Under the pieces are notes generated by a model. The model saw only the letters and a list, made by a program, of their open reading frames with translations. It ran no database searches and was not told where the DNA came from. Positions 17,216 to 27,153 of a stretch of DNA of 64,000 nt are shown here, piece after piece. The stretch spans positions 248,001 to 312,000 of the forward strand of contig NZ_ATVO01000003.1 in the NCBI RefSeq assembly GCF_000420765.1, written 5' to 3'. The DNA comes from Sandarakinorhabdus limnophila DSM 17366 (GTDB taxonomy: Bacteria; Pseudomonadota; Alphaproteobacteria; Sphingomonadales; Sphingomonadaceae). Both the position numbers and the translations under genes were made by a program. Numbering within the stretch: the stretch's first letter is position 1; each line of letters starts with the position of its first letter.

Positions 17216-18703
17216 TTGTTTGACAGTCTTTCCGAGCGGTTGGGCGGCATTTTCGAGCGGTTGCGCGGTCGCGGCGCGCTGACCGAGATCGACGTGCGTG
17301 CCGCCATGCGCGAAGTGCGCGTGGCGCTGCTGGAAGCCGATGTCGCCCTGCCGGTCGTCAAGGATTTCATTGAGAACGCCACCCAACGTGCCATCGGCGC
17401 CGAAGTCATCAAATCGGTCACGCCGGGCCAGCAGGTCGTCAAGATCGTCAATGATTGCCTGGTGGAATTGCTCGGCGGTGAAGAAGAACCAATCCCGCTG
17501 AAGATTGCCGTTACGCCGCCCGCCGTTGTCATGATGGTTGGCCTGCAGGGCTCCGGCAAGACGACAAGCAGCGCCAAGCTGGCAAGCTGGCTTTCGACCC
17601 GTGAACGCAAGAAGGTCATGATGGCCAGCCTGGACGTCGCCCGTCCGGCCGCCCAGGAACAATTGCGCGTGCTGGGTGAACAGACCGGCATCGCCACCCT
17701 GCCGATCATTGCCGGCCAGACGCCGGTGCAGATTGCCGAGCGCGCCCGCCAGTCCGCGAAGCTGCAGGGCTTTGACGTGGTGGTGCTCGATACCGCCGGC
17801 CGCCTGGGTGTTGATGAAGCGCTGATGGCCGAAATGGCCGCTATCGCTACCGCCACCACGCCCGACGAAATCCTGTTGGTGGTGGACAGCCTGACCGGTC
17901 AGGACGCGGTGAATGTCGCGGCTGCCTTCAAGGAACACGTGGCGCTGACCGGGGTGATCCTCACCCGCATGGATGGCGATGCCCGTGGCGGCGCGGCGCT
18001 GTCGATGCGCAGCGTGACCGGTGCGCCGATCCGCTTTGCCGGTGTCGGCGAAAAGCTCGACGCGCTGGAATTGTTCGACGCCCGCCGCGTTGCTGGCCGC
18101 ATCCTGGGCATGGGCGACATTGTTGGCCTGGTGGAAAAGGCCGCCGCCAATTTCGAAGCCGATCAGGCCGAGAAGATGGCGGAGAAGCTGGCCAAGGGCC
18201 AGTTCGACATGGACGATCTGCGCCAGCAACTGGCCCAGATGAAGAAGATGGGCGGGCTTTCGGGCCTGGCAGCGATGATGCCGGGCATGGGCGCCGCCAA
18301 GAAGGCGATGGACAGCGGCGCGGTCAATCCCAAGATGCTGGACCGCATGGAAGCGATCATCCTGTCGATGACAATGAAGGAACGCACCAAGCCGGAAATT
18401 CTCACCGCCAAGCGCAAGATCCGTATCGCCAATGGTTCCGGCACCACCGTGCAGGATGTCAACAAGGTGCTGAAGATGCACCAGGAAATGGCCAATGTCA
18501 TGAAGCGCCTGAAGAAGATGGGCGGCATGAAGGGCATGATGAAGATGCTGGCTGGCATGGGTGGTGGCATGCCTGGGCCGGAAGGCGGCGCCGGCGGTGA
18601 AGGCCCCGGCGGTGCCATCGATTTGGGGGCAGTTGGCCGCATGTTCGGCCGCCCCGGCATGGGCAGCCTGCCGCCCGGCTTCAACAAGTTTGGCAGAAAA
18701 TAA
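17216..18703 (+). CDS. ffh: signal recognition particle protein Ffh
   Basis: 495 residues, somewhat longer than E. coli Ffh, with a Gly/Pro-rich stretch before the C-terminus. The start is TTG with GAGAAGGG upstream; it gives MFDSLSERLGGIF, the family opening, and no ATG fits. GTPase motifs: GLQGSGKTT (109-117), DVARPAAQEQL, DTAGRLG and TRMDGDARGGAAL. The methionine-rich M domain, which binds 4.5S RNA and signal sequences, fills the last third (KKMGGLSGLAAMMPGM, MKRLKKMGGMKGMMKM). It heads the rpsP-rimM-trmD-rplS run. Confidence 0.97.
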   Translation: MFDSLSERLGGIFERLRGRGALTEIDVRAAMREVRVALLEADVALPVVKDFIENATQRAIGAEVIKSVTPGQQVVKIVNDCLVELLGGEEEPIPLKIAVTPPAVVMMVGLQGSGKTTSSAKLASWLSTRERKKVMMASLDVARPAAQEQLRVLGEQTGIATLPIIAGQTPVQIAERARQSAKLQGFDVVVLDTAGRLGVDEALMAEMAAIATATTPDEILLVVDSLTGQDAVNVAAAFKEHVALTGVILTRMDGDARGGAALSMRSVTGAPIRFAGVGEKLDALELFDARRVAGRILGMGDIVGLVEKAAANFEADQAEKMAEKLAKGQFDMDDLRQQLAQMKKMGGLSGLAAMMPGMGAAKKAMDSGAVNPKMLDRMEAIILSMTMKERTKPEILTAKRKIRIANGSGTTVQDVNKVLKMHQEMANVMKRLKKMGGMKGMMKMLAGMGGGMPGPEGGAGGEGPGGAIDLGAVGRMFGRPGMGSLPPGFNKFGRK

Positions 18704-18739
18704 CTCTAATCAACGCAAATTACTGAAGGAAAGATCAAA

Positions 18740-19294
18740 ATGGCTACCTCTATTCGTCTTGCCCGCGGCGGCATGAAGAAGCGTCCGTTCTATCGCATCG
18801 TCGTGTCGGACAACCGCAGCCCGCGTGATGGCAAGTTCCTGGAAAAGCTGGGCACCTACAACCCGCTGCTGCCCAAGGATTCGCCCGAGCGCATCAAGCT
18901 GGACACCGAGCGCGCGGCCTATTGGCTGAGCGTTGGTGCGCAGCCGACCGATCGTGTTGCCCGTTTCCTGGATGCCGCTGGCCTGCGCACCCGCGCTGCC
19001 AAGAACAACCCGAACAAGGGTGAACCGGGCGCCAAGGCCAAGGAACGCGTCGAAATGGCCGCCCAGAAGGCTGCTGAAGCCGTCGAAGCCGCCGCTGCTG
19101 CTGAAGCCGCTGCTGAAGCGGCCGCTGCTGAAGCCGCTGCCGCTGCTGAAGCTGCCGCTGCCGAAGCTGCTGCTGCTCCGGCCGTCGAAGAAGCCCCGGC
19201 TGAAGAAGCTCCGGTTGAAGCTGCTGCTGAAGAAGTGGCCGCCGAAGAAACGCCGGCCGCCGAAGCTGCTGCCGACGACGAAACGGCCGCTTAA
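18740..19294 (+). CDS. rpsP: 30S ribosomal protein S16 with long Ala/Glu tail
   Basis: 184 residues, about twice the usual 80-90. Residues 1-90 are normal S16 ([48 protein letters not shown]). From about residue 95 the chain becomes an Ala/Glu-rich tail ([14 protein letters not shown] type, later [17 protein letters not shown]), acidic and probably helical or disordered. Such extensions occur in alphaproteobacterial S16, but this one is long. GAAGGAAAG precedes the ATG. Operon with ffh upstream and rimM downstream. Confidence 0.95.
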   Translation: MATSIRLARGGMKKRPFYRIVVSDNRSPRDGKFLEKLGTYNPLLPKDSPERIKLDTERAAYWLSVGAQPTDRVARFLDAAGLRTRAAKNNPNKGEPGAKAKERVEMAAQKAAEAVEAAAAAEAAAEAAAAEAAAAAEAAAAEAAAAPAVEEAPAEEAPVEAAAEEVAAEETPAAEAAADDETAA

Positions 19295-19306
19295 GGCACG
19301 CGTGCA

Positions 19307-19795
19307 ATGGCGGCCGATCAGATCGTGCTGGCCGCCATTGCCGGCGCCCATGGCATCCGCGGCGAGGTGCGGCTGAAGCTGTTCACCGACGACGCCCAAT
19401 CCCTGGCCCGTCACGCCCGCTTCGATGCGGGCGGGCGGGCCTTGGTTTTGGCGGCCATCCGTGCCGACAAACCCGGCACCGCCATTGCCCGTTTCGAGGG
19501 CGTGACCGATCGCAATGTCGCGGAATCGCTGCGTGGCCTCACCCTCACCGTTGCCCGCACCGCCCTGCCGGCGCTGGACGAGGGCGAATATTATGTCGCC
19601 GATTATCTTGGCCGCAGCGTGGTGGATGAAACCGGCGCGACCGTTGGCACCGTGAAATCCATCGAGAATTTCGGCGCCTCCGACATCCTCGACATCGAGC
19701 TGGCGAGCGGCGGCACGGTGATGGTGCCTTTCGTCGCCGAGGTGGTGCGCGAGGAGGCGGACCGGCTGATTGTTGACCGCGCGTGGTTAGCGTGA
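19307..19795 (+). CDS. rimM: ribosome maturation factor RimM
   Basis: 162 residues, the family's usual size. The N-terminal RimM domain opens with [20 protein letters not shown], and a PRC-barrel follows ([17 protein letters not shown], then [18 protein letters not shown]). RimM binds S19 and helps assemble the 30S head. It starts 12 bases after rpsP and ends 10 bases before trmD, in the conserved order for these genes. Confidence 0.95.
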   Translation: MAADQIVLAAIAGAHGIRGEVRLKLFTDDAQSLARHARFDAGGRALVLAAIRADKPGTAIARFEGVTDRNVAESLRGLTLTVARTALPALDEGEYYVADYLGRSVVDETGATVGTVKSIENFGASDILDIELASGGTVMVPFVAEVVREEADRLIVDRAWLA

Positions 19796-19805
19796 CTGGG
19801 CTCGC

Positions 19806-20537
19806 ATGAGCTGGCGGGCGACAATTCTGACGCTCTATCCCGAGATGTTCCCCGGCCACCTGGGCCAAAGCCTTGCAGGCCGGGCGCTGGCACAAGGCAC
19901 CTGGGGTTGCAACGCCGTCAACATCCGCGATTACGCAATGGACAAGCACCGCACGGTGGATGACACCCCGGCCGGCGGCGGCCCCGGCATGGTGCTGAAA
20001 GTAGACGTGCTCAGCGCCGCCATCGATGCCGTGGCCGACGGCCGGCCGGTGCTGGCGATGACGCCGCGCGGGAAGCCGCTCACCCAGGCCCGCGTGCGCC
20101 AATTGGCAGACGGCCCCGGCGCCATCATCCTGTGCGGCCGTTTCGAGGGTTTTGACGAACGCATCTTCCAGCGCCGGGCCATCGAGGAAGTGTCGATTGG
20201 CGACTATGTACTGTCCGGCGGCGAGGTTGCCGCGATGGTGGTGATGGATGCTTGCGTGCGGCTGCTGCCCGGTGTAATGGGGGCGGCTTCAAGTGGGACC
20301 GAGGAAAGCCACGAAAGCGGCCTGCTCGAACACCCGCACTATACAAGGCCTCCTGAATGGGAAGGCCTTTCGATCCCCGAAGAGTTGCGATCGGGGGATC
20401 ACGCACGCATCGCCAAATGGCGGCGCGCGCGGTCCAATATGGACACACGGTCAAGGCGGCCGGATCTGTGGGATCATCATGGGGATGATCGGGTCCAACC
20501 GCCCTCTGGCGCGCGACAACAGAAGAAAGAGGAATGA
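19806..20537 (+). CDS. trmD: tRNA (guanine37-N1)-methyltransferase
   Basis: 243 residues. The trefoil-knot SAM site is clear: [26 protein letters not shown] and [16 protein letters not shown]. TrmD methylates G37 next to the anticodon and so prevents frameshifting. The last residues ([13 protein letters not shown]) form a short polar tail. Its stop is one base before the rplS start. Confidence 0.96.
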   Translation: MSWRATILTLYPEMFPGHLGQSLAGRALAQGTWGCNAVNIRDYAMDKHRTVDDTPAGGGPGMVLKVDVLSAAIDAVADGRPVLAMTPRGKPLTQARVRQLADGPGAIILCGRFEGFDERIFQRRAIEEVSIGDYVLSGGEVAAMVVMDACVRLLPGVMGAASSGTEESHESGLLEHPHYTRPPEWEGLSIPEELRSGDHARIAKWRRARSNMDTRSRRPDLWDHHGDDRVQPPSGARQQKKEE

Positions 20538-20538
20538 G

Positions 20539-20916
20539 ATGAATCTCATCCAGCAGCTCGAAGCCGAGCAGATTGCCAAGCTGACCGAAAAGCGCAGCAT
20601 CCCGCAGTTCCGCGCCGGCGACACGCTGCGCGTGGGCGTGCGCGTTGTTGAAGGCGAACGTACCCGCGTGCAGAACTACGAAGGCGTGTGCATCGCGCGT
20701 TCGAACCGCGGCATCAACTCGTCGTTCACCGTGCGCAAGATCTCGTTCGGCGAAGGCGTGGAACGTGTGTTCCCGCTGTACAGCCCGAGCATCGAAGCCA
20801 TCGAAGTCGTCCGCCGTGGTGTCGTTCGCCGCGCCAAGCTTTATTATCTTCGTGGGCGCAGCGGCAAGTCCGCCCGCATTGTCGAAAAGCGCGACGCGCG
20901 TCCCGCCAAGGACTGA
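20539..20916 (+). CDS. rplS: 50S ribosomal protein L19
   Basis: 125 residues. [15 protein letters not shown] is the family opening, so the ATG at this position was chosen over upstream in-frame codons that lie inside trm[41 protein letters not shown] and [14 protein letters not shown] follow. L19 lies at the 30S-50S interface. AAAGAGG in the end of trmD is its ribosome site. It is the last gene before a strong terminator. Confidence 0.96.
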   Translation: MNLIQQLEAEQIAKLTEKRSIPQFRAGDTLRVGVRVVEGERTRVQNYEGVCIARSNRGINSSFTVRKISFGEGVERVFPLYSPSIEAIEVVRRGVVRRAKLYYLRGRSGKSARIVEKRDARPAKD

Positions 20917-20938
20917 TCTCCATTCAGATTGCCGAAAG

Positions 20939-20971
20939 GGCGCCAGTGGCACTGCTGCTGGCGCCGTTTTT
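20939..20971 (+). terminator. intrinsic terminator after rplS
   Basis: GGCGCCAG (20939-20946) pairs with CTGGCGCC (20958-20965) across an 11-base loop, and TTTTT follows after one base (20967-20971). It closes the ffh-rpsP-rimM-trmD-rplS run and separates it from ybgC. Confidence 0.85.
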
Positions 20972-21008
20972 CATTGCGTGTTCGCAGCCCAAGCCCTTAT
21001 CTGAAGCC

Positions 21009-21455
21009 ATGTCCCCCCTTCCCCCTTCCGGCGCGATCGATGGCGGCATCCATCGCCTGTCAGCCCGGGTCTATTTCGAAGACACGGATACCGCCGGCAT
21101 CATGTATCACGCCAAATATCTGCACTTCATGGAACGCGGCCGCACCGAATTCCTGCGCGTGGCGGGCATTGATCATGGTGCGGCAGTGAAGGCCGGCGAA
21201 GGCGCCTATGCGGTGACCGAAATGCAGATCAAGTGGCTGCGCCCGGCAAAGCTGGACGATGTGTTGACCATCGAGACCCGCCTCGTCAGCGTCCGCGCCG
21301 CGGCCTGCGCTATCGCTCAGCGCATCACCCGCGCCGGTGAGCCGCTGCTGGACGCGACACTTGTCGCTGCCTTCCTCGATCCCGCCGGCCGCCCCCGCCG
21401 GCAACCGCGCGACTGGATGGCGCGGTTCAATGAACTTCTGGCACAGGAACCATGA
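21009..21455 (+). CDS. ybgC: YbgC-type acyl-CoA thioesterase of the tol-pal cluster
   Basis: 148 residues of a 4-hydroxybenzoyl-CoA-thioesterase-like hotdog fold. The active-site stretch YFEDTDTAGIMYHAKYLHFM carries the catalytic Asp. The start used gives MSPLPPSGAIDGG; upstream in-frame codons lie in the terminator. YbgC is encoded with Tol proteins across proteobacteria and acts on acyl-CoA or acyl-ACP at the membrane. It overlaps tolQ by four bases. Confidence 0.93.
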   Translation: MSPLPPSGAIDGGIHRLSARVYFEDTDTAGIMYHAKYLHFMERGRTEFLRVAGIDHGAAVKAGEGAYAVTEMQIKWLRPAKLDDVLTIETRLVSVRAAACAIAQRITRAGEPLLDATLVAAFLDPAGRPRRQPRDWMARFNELLAQEP

Positions 21456-22165
21456 TGCAAGCCGATATCGCGATCAAAACCGCAGCCGAACTGTCGCCCT
21501 TTGCCCTGTTCATGCAGGCGGATATCGTCGTGAAGGCGGTGATGTTCGGGCTGCTGCTGGCCAGTGTGTGGAGCTGGGCGATCATCCTGGAACGATCGCG
21601 CCGCCTGTCGCGCCTGAATGGCGAGGCCGCGAAGTTTGAAGACTGGTTCTGGAAGGCCAAGGATCTGGACAGCCTTTATGAGCCAGCGTCCCGCGCCGAT
21701 CACCCGTCGGCCCGCGCCTTTCTGGCCGGCATGAACGAATGGCGCCGCACACTGGCTGGCAAGACTGGCCGCAGCATCGATCGCGAAGGCCTGCGTTCCC
21801 GCCTGGCCAGCGCCATCAATGTCGCCATCGGCCGCGATATCGATGAATTGTCCGACCGGTTGAACGCGCTGGCCACCATCGGCTCGGTGGCGCCGTTCGT
21901 CGGCCTGTTTGGCACGGTGTGGGGCATCATGCGCAGCTTTGCCAGCATCGCCGCCAGCCAGAACACCTCGCTGGCCGTGGTTGCGCCCGGCATTGCCGAA
22001 GCGTTGTTTGCCACCGCCATCGGCCTGTTCGCGGCCATTCCCGCCGTGATCGGATACAACCGCCTGCTGCACCGGGTGAACCGCCTCGAAGCCCGCCTGA
22101 ACGCCTTCTCGGAGGAATATCTCAACCTCCTCTCCCGCCAGCTTGATGGCATGGACAGCCAGTAA
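21452..22165 (+). CDS. tolQ: Tol-Pal system protein TolQ
   Basis: 237 residues. A MotA/ExbB-type proton-channel protein with three membrane helices: one near 28-48 ([20 protein letters not shown]) and two in the C-terminal half ([19 protein letters not shown], then [20 protein letters not shown]). With TolR it uses the proton gradient to drive TolA during outer-membrane constriction at division. Stop and start overlaps of four bases and one base tie it to ybgC and tolR. Confidence 0.95.
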   Translation: MMQADIAIKTAAELSPFALFMQADIVVKAVMFGLLLASVWSWAIILERSRRLSRLNGEAAKFEDWFWKAKDLDSLYEPASRADHPSARAFLAGMNEWRRTLAGKTGRSIDREGLRSRLASAINVAIGRDIDELSDRLNALATIGSVAPFVGLFGTVWGIMRSFASIAASQNTSLAVVAPGIAEALFATAIGLFAAIPAVIGYNRLLHRVNRLEARLNAFSEEYLNLLSRQLDGMDSQ

Positions 22166-22608
22166 TGGGCATGGGAGCGCAATCAGGCAGGCGGGGCCGG
22201 GGAAGAGGCCGCCAGCCCATGGCGGAGATCAACGTCACGCCGCTGGTGGACGTGATGCTGGTGCTGCTGATCATCTTCATGGTGACGGCGCCGCTGCTGG
22301 TTGCCGGCGTGCCGGTCGACCTGCCCGACGCCAAGGCGCAAAGCCTGCCGCAGGACCAGTCGCCAATCCAGATCAGCCTGAATGCCGCCGGCGAGCTGTT
22401 CGTTGATCGCATGCCCATCGCGCCCGCCGCCCTGCCCGCCAAGCTCGCCGCCCTACGTGAGGCCCGCAGCGATGAAGCGCGCGTTTATGTGCGTGCCGAT
22501 CGCGGGCTCGATTATGGCCGGGTGATGCAGGTGGTGGGAGACGTGAACGGCGCCGGCTTCAAGAAGGTGGCGCTGGTCACCGACGGGCAAACCAAAACCC
22601 CGCGATGA
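22165..22608 (+). CDS. tolR: Tol-Pal system protein TolR
   Basis: 147 residues. An N-terminal basic stretch (GRRGRGRGRQ), the ExbD/TolR motif MAEINVTPLVDVMLVLLIIF whose Asp carries protons, and a periplasmic domain with LNAAGELFVDRMPI and VYVRADRGLDYGRVMQVV. It pairs with TolQ as the stator. Its stop overlaps the tolA start by four bases. Confidence 0.95.
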   Translation: MGMGAQSGRRGRGRGRQPMAEINVTPLVDVMLVLLIIFMVTAPLLVAGVPVDLPDAKAQSLPQDQSPIQISLNAAGELFVDRMPIAPAALPAKLAALREARSDEARVYVRADRGLDYGRVMQVVGDVNGAGFKKVALVTDGQTKTPR

Positions 22609-23393
22609 CGCGCGCCGAACGCCTCAGCATTGCCGGCGCCGCCACCGCACATCTGGTGCTGCTGGCCGCGCTCAGCCTTGCCTGGCAGAACAGCCAGAAA
22701 ATGCTGGCCGCCCCCACTGACGCCGTTCCGGTGGAAATCGTCGACATATCCGACGCGCCGCGCACACCGGAACCGCCCAAGCCCTCGATGGAAGCCGCCC
22801 CGCAGGAAACCGCCGCCGCGGCCCCCGAAGCCGAAACCGCGCCCGAGCCAGAGCCGGTGAAGGCCGACGCCGTGCCGCCGCCTGAACCGACCAAACCAAC
22901 ACCGCCCAAGCCCAAGGCCGCAACGCCGACCAAGGCCCCGCCTTCCCCGCTCGACACGTCCACCCTCTCCAGCCTGATCGACAAGGCGCTGCCCAAGGCG
23001 ACCAAGAAGCCGCTCGATACCTCTAAACTGGCCAAGGAACTCAACGCCAGCGCGCCTGCCCGCGCCACCGTCGATCCGCGCGCCGCCGCCACCCTGGCCC
23101 AGGCCATCCGCGCCCAGGTCGCCCCGTGCTGGAACCCGCCCACCGGCGGCCGCGACGTGCGCCGCATGACCGTGATCGTGACCGTGAACTACAGCCGCGA
23201 TGGCCGCGTGATCGGCATGCCGCAAGCCGGCACCCCCACCGGCATGACCGCCGCCAACGCCGACTACGCCCGCGCCTTCGCCGAAACAGCCCGCCGCGCC
23301 GTGCTGCGCTGCCAGCCGTTGAGGCTGCCGGCGGAGTTGTATGATCTGTGGGGCAGCGTGGAGATCAATTTCGATCCGGAAGAGATGACTTAA
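22605..23393 (+). CDS. tolA: TolA / TonB C-terminal domain protein
   Basis: 262 residues. One N-terminal membrane helix (about 8-28), then a Pro/Ala/Glu/Lys-rich periplasmic spacer (residues 55-125), then a C-terminal TonB/TolA-like domain with the paired Cys-containing motifs (QVAPCWNPPTGG and VLRCQPLRLPAEL). It spans the periplasm to reach Pal/TolB. The spacer is shorter than in E. coli TolA. The gene ends 15 bases before a convergent amidohydrolase gene that separates it from tolB. Confidence 0.9.
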   Translation: MTRAERLSIAGAATAHLVLLAALSLAWQNSQKMLAAPTDAVPVEIVDISDAPRTPEPPKPSMEAAPQETAAAAPEAETAPEPEPVKADAVPPPEPTKPTPPKPKAATPTKAPPSPLDTSTLSSLIDKALPKATKKPLDTSKLAKELNASAPARATVDPRAAATLAQAIRAQVAPCWNPPTGGRDVRRMTVIVTVNYSRDGRVIGMPQAGTPTGMTAANADYARAFAETARRAVLRCQPLRLPAELYDLWGSVEINFDPEEMT

Positions 23394-23408
23394 GGGAGTG
23401 GGGCATCC

Positions 23409-25088
23409 CTACTTCACCGCCTCCCATACAAATCGCCCTTCCTTCATCGTCCCCACCACCTTGATGGCCCTGATGCGCGCAGTTGGCGTCTTCAGCGGGT
23501 TGGCGCTGAGCACGGTAAAATCAGCCAGTTTGCCCGCTTCGATGCTGCCGCGCCGCGTCTCTTCGCGGTAGGCCCAGGCCGGGTTGATGGTCATCGCTTT
23601 TAGGCCGGCCCAGGCGTTCAGGCGTTCGGCCGGCCCCAACACAAAGCCGCTGCGGGTGGTGCGGGCCATGCTGGTCCACAGGATGAACATCGGATCGAGC
23701 GGCGTAACGATGAAATCGCTGTGGTTGCTGGCCTTGATGCCCAGCGCCATCGCGCTCTTGCTCGGGGAGATGTGGGCGGCGCGCTCTTCGCCGAAGTTGC
23801 TGCGATGCACGTCGCCCCAGAAATACGTGTGGTTGGTGAAGTAGCTCGGTGTGATGCCCATCGCGGCGTAGCGCGGCAGCTGATCGGGGCGTTGCACCTG
23901 GCTGTGGATGACGATGGTGCGGTGATCGGCGGGCAGGTGCAGCGTGTCGACCGCGTTGATCACGTCGTCCATCGCGGCGTCGCCGTTGGCGTGGATGAAG
24001 AGTTGCAGCCCGGCGGCGCTGGCAGCCTTGGCGGTGGCGAGGAAGGCCGGATAAGGCTGGATCCCCTGTGCGCGCCAATCCTGCTGCCCATTGGGGCCGC
24101 CGTGTAGATAAGGCGTGCTCATATAGGCAGTGCGGCCTTGCGGGCTGCCATCCTGGGTAATCTTGATGCCTTGCAGCTTCAGCCGGCCCTGCCATTGCCC
24201 GAAGGCATAGGCCGGCTTGCCCAGCCATTTCGGCATATCAACAAAACTGGGTAGTGCCACCACATCGAGCACGAGCCGCCCCTGCGCCGCCGCCGCCTGC
24301 AGCAGATCGAGATCAGCAAGGCTGGTAAAGCCATCATTGGCCAGCGTGTAGCCGTTTTTCGCATAAAGCTGCTGCACGGCGGCGAGATTCTGCAGGCGTT
24401 GCTCACGTGGCGGCGGTTTCAGTGCCGGGCCGGCCAGCATCAGCGCGCTTTCCCAGATCTGGCCGTTGGGCGTGCGGCCATCGGCTTCGCGGTTGATCAA
24501 TCCGCCTTCGGGGGCCTTGGTGTCGGGCGTCACACCAATCGCCGCCAGCCCGGCCGAATTCAGCACCGCGCCGTGGCCGGAAACATGCATCACCAGCACC
24601 GGCCGATCCGGGAAGCGCGCATCGAGGTCGCGGCGGGTCAGGTCGCGCTTGTCGGCCAGCTGGCTGGCGTCATAACCCCACCCCACCAGCCATTCATTGG
24701 GCGCGATCTTCAGCGCCGCCGCACCATCGGCCAGTTTGCGCACCAGATCGGCAATGCTGGCCACTGTGCCAACCGGCGCGCCCGACACATTCACCCGCCG
24801 CGCCAGATCAACCGCCATGGCGAGGTGGCTGTGCGCATCGACCAGCCCTGGCAGCAGCGTGCGGCCCTTCAAATCAAGCCGCTGCGTTTCCGCGCCGGCG
24901 ATCCGCTGCGCCTGCGCCAGCGGTCCGGCAAAGGCGATCCTGCCGCCTTCTACGACCACCGCCGCCACCGTTTGCGGCCTGTCCCCCACCATGGTCAGGA
25001 TTGGGCCGCCGTGGATCAGCAGATCGGCGGCGCTGGCTGGGCTGGCCAACGCCACGATGCATCCCAGGCCAATGCGGCGGCTGATCAT
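23409..25088 (-). CDS. exported amidohydrolase (YtcJ-like, family 3)
   Basis: 559 residues from the ATG preceded by GGGGGAAAT; an open frame upstream is non-coding. The signal peptide is MISRRIGLGCIVALASPASA. Metal-binding VDAHSHLAM, the strand VSGHGAVLNSAGL, and HANGDAAMDDVINAVDTLH are typical of the amidohydrolase 3 family, whose members hydrolyse amides or formamides; the substrate here is unknown. The C-terminal ESR-like part (IEAGKLADFTVLSANPLKTP) is complete. It lies inside the tol-pal cluster, convergent with tolA and divergent from tolB. Confidence 0.9.
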   Translation of the reverse strand: MISRRIGLGCIVALASPASAADLLIHGGPILTMVGDRPQTVAAVVVEGGRIAFAGPLAQAQRIAGAETQRLDLKGRTLLPGLVDAHSHLAMAVDLARRVNVSGAPVGTVASIADLVRKLADGAAALKIAPNEWLVGWGYDASQLADKRDLTRRDLDARFPDRPVLVMHVSGHGAVLNSAGLAAIGVTPDTKAPEGGLINREADGRTPNGQIWESALMLAGPALKPPPREQRLQNLAAVQQLYAKNGYTLANDGFTSLADLDLLQAAAAQGRLVLDVVALPSFVDMPKWLGKPAYAFGQWQGRLKLQGIKITQDGSPQGRTAYMSTPYLHGGPNGQQDWRAQGIQPYPAFLATAKAASAAGLQLFIHANGDAAMDDVINAVDTLHLPADHRTIVIHSQVQRPDQLPRYAAMGITPSYFTNHTYFWGDVHRSNFGEERAAHISPSKSAMALGIKASNHSDFIVTPLDPMFILWTSMARTTRSGFVLGPAERLNAWAGLKAMTINPAWAYREETRRGSIEAGKLADFTVLSANPLKTPTARIRAIKVVGTMKEGRFVWEAVK

Positions 25089-25221
25089 ATTTCCCCCAAC
25101 TATCTGTATTAGACGTGTTACACAGCGTGTTTGCACGGGAAACCTTCGCCACGCAAGACGCAGCCGGCCAAGGCAAACAGTTTGGCTCCCGTTCAGCTCC
25201 CTCCCCTGATATGGTGAGGTG

Positions 25222-26541
25222 ATGAGACTGATTCTGTTCACTGCCGCACTTTTTGCCGCCCCTGCCTTCGCGCAGTCGGCGCCGCTTCGCGTGGATATCA
25301 ACGCTGGACTGATGCAGCCGATGCCGATTGCCGTGCCAGCCTTTGCCCCTGGCAATGGCGCCAGCACCGAAGCCGGTACCACCACGCAGATCGGCGAGCG
25401 CGCGGCGCAGGTCATTGCCAATGATTTGAAATCCTCAGGTCTGTTCCGGCCACTCGATCCCGCAGCCTACACAACCACGGTGGGCATCGATGATGTGCTG
25501 AAACCGGATTTCCCGGCCTGGCGCACGATTGCCGCGCAGGCGCTGGTAACGGGCACGGTGACATCCAATCCCGATGGCGGCATCACGCTCGCCTGTTATG
25601 CCTATGACGTGTTCGCCGGCGCCGAAATCGCGCGGCAGGGTTTCGTGACCACGGCGGCCGGTTGGCGCCGCGCCGCGCACAAATGCGCCGATCTCGTCTA
25701 TTCACGCCTTACCGGAGAAAGCGGTTATTTCGACAGCCGCATTGTTTATGTGAGCGAGACGGGCACGCGCACCAAGCGCATCAAGCGGCTCGCCATCATG
25801 GATCAGGACGGCGCCGGCCACCGCTTCCTCACTTCTGGTCAGAACCTGGTGCTCACGCCGCGCTTTGCGCCGGGGCAGCAGACCATCACCTACATGAGTT
25901 TCGAGAATAACCGCCCGCGCGTGTGGATCTACACGCTGGGCAGTGGCCGGCAGGAAGCGGTGGGCCAGTTTTCCGCCATGACCTTCGCGCCGCGCTTCTC
26001 ACCCGACGGGCAGAACTTGGTCTTTTCCATGGCGGTGGGCGGCAACACCGATATCTATCGCTTCAACCTTGCCACCCGCAGCACGACGCGCCTCACCAGC
26101 GGACCGGGGATAGATACCTCGCCCAGCTACTCGCCCGATGGCACAAAGATCGTGTTTGAAAGCGATCGCGGCGGATCGCAGCAGTTGTATGTGATGAACG
26201 CCGATGGCAGCGGCCAGAGCCGGATCAGCTTTGGCGAAGGCCGCTCCGCCAGCCCGGTGTGGAGCCCGCGCGGCGATTATATCGCCTTCACCCGCATGGG
26301 CGGCGGCCGTTTCGGCGTGGGCGTCATGCGCCCCGATGGCAGCGGCGAGCGGCTGCTGACCAACGGCTTCCAGGATGAAAGCCCGGCCTGGTCCCCCAAT
26401 GGCCGCGTGATCCTGTTTGCCCGCGGCGACAGGTCGGGTCGTTCGGGCTTGTGGTCCGTCGATATTTCCGGTCTGAATGAGCGCCGTATCGCGACCCCTC
26501 TGGATGCATCGGATCCAGCATGGTCGCCCTTGTTACCCTGA
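25222..26541 (+). CDS. tolB: Tol-Pal system beta-propeller protein TolB
   Basis: 439 residues. A signal peptide ([19 protein letters not shown]) leads to the TolB N-terminal domain ([12 protein letters not shown]-like region, [18 protein letters not shown]) and a six-bladed propeller with repeated [31 protein letters not shown] blades. GTG three bases upstream is an alternative start. It binds Pal in the periplasm. Because an opposite-strand gene lies before it, it needs its own promoter in 25089-25221. pal follows 23 bases later. Confidence 0.96.
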   Translation: MRLILFTAALFAAPAFAQSAPLRVDINAGLMQPMPIAVPAFAPGNGASTEAGTTTQIGERAAQVIANDLKSSGLFRPLDPAAYTTTVGIDDVLKPDFPAWRTIAAQALVTGTVTSNPDGGITLACYAYDVFAGAEIARQGFVTTAAGWRRAAHKCADLVYSRLTGESGYFDSRIVYVSETGTRTKRIKRLAIMDQDGAGHRFLTSGQNLVLTPRFAPGQQTITYMSFENNRPRVWIYTLGSGRQEAVGQFSAMTFAPRFSPDGQNLVFSMAVGGNTDIYRFNLATRSTTRLTSGPGIDTSPSYSPDGTKIVFESDRGGSQQLYVMNADGSGQSRISFGEGRSASPVWSPRGDYIAFTRMGGGRFGVGVMRPDGSGERLLTNGFQDESPAWSPNGRVILFARGDRSGRSGLWSVDISGLNERRIATPLDASDPAWSPLLP

Positions 26542-26564
26542 CAGTTGGAAGAGGAGCCCTCCAA

Positions 26565-27110
26565 ATGACCCGCCACCTGCCCAAATTGCCCCTGCTGGCG
26601 CTTGTTTTGCTTGCTGCCGCCTGCGCGCCCAAGAAGCCGCCAGCCACGATGGAAGCTCCGCCTGCCAGCGCCCGTCCGGAAACGCCGGCAGCGGCACCGA
26701 TCGACCGGCCAGCCACCGTTGAAACGGGTGCCAGCAGCATCGTGCCCGGCAGCCAGGACGATCTGCGCGCCCAGGCCGGCGGCGACACGGTGCTGTTTGC
26801 CTATGACAGCTATGAACTGGATGGCGAGGCTCGCGCCACGTTGCTGAAGCACGCGACGTGGCTGCGCGCCAATCCGAACGTGCGCGTGACGCTGGAAGGC
26901 CATTGCGACGAACGCGGCACCCGCGAATACAACCTGGCGCTGGGTGATCGCCGCGCCAATTCGGCAAAGAATTTCCTCGCAACGCAGGGCATCGACGTGG
27001 CCCGGCTCAGCACCATTTCCTATGGCAAGGAAAAGCCGGCCGTGGATGGCGCCGATGAAGCGGCCTACGCGCGGAACCGCCGCGCGGTCACCATGGTGAT
27101 GAGCCGCTAA
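26565..27110 (+). CDS. pal: peptidoglycan-associated lipoprotein Pal
   Basis: 181 residues. Signal peptide with lipobox LAAAC (lipidated Cys near residue 18), a Pro/Ala-rich linker, and an OmpA-type peptidoglycan-binding domain: FAYDSYELDGEARATLLKHA, VRVTLEGHCDERGTREYNLA and LGDRRANSAKNFL. The GAGGAG ribosome site supports this ATG over an upstream one inside tolB. It anchors the outer membrane to peptidoglycan. cpoB (ybgF), the usual last gene of tol-pal, does not follow. Confidence 0.96.
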   Translation: MTRHLPKLPLLALVLLAAACAPKKPPATMEAPPASARPETPAAAPIDRPATVETGASSIVPGSQDDLRAQAGGDTVLFAYDSYELDGEARATLLKHATWLRANPNVRVTLEGHCDERGTREYNLALGDRRANSAKNFLATQGIDVARLSTISYGKEKPAVDGADEAAYARNRRAVTMVMSR

Positions 27111-27153
27111 GGCCCCTTCCCCCGTCACCGTTTAATCGTTTACAGGCGTGCCC

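Noticed and set aside
18710-19414. Gly/Ser/Phe-rich frame on the minus strand opposite rpsP
   Set aside because: It is the reverse reading of the Ala/Glu repeat tail of S16 and has no independent start or neighbour support.
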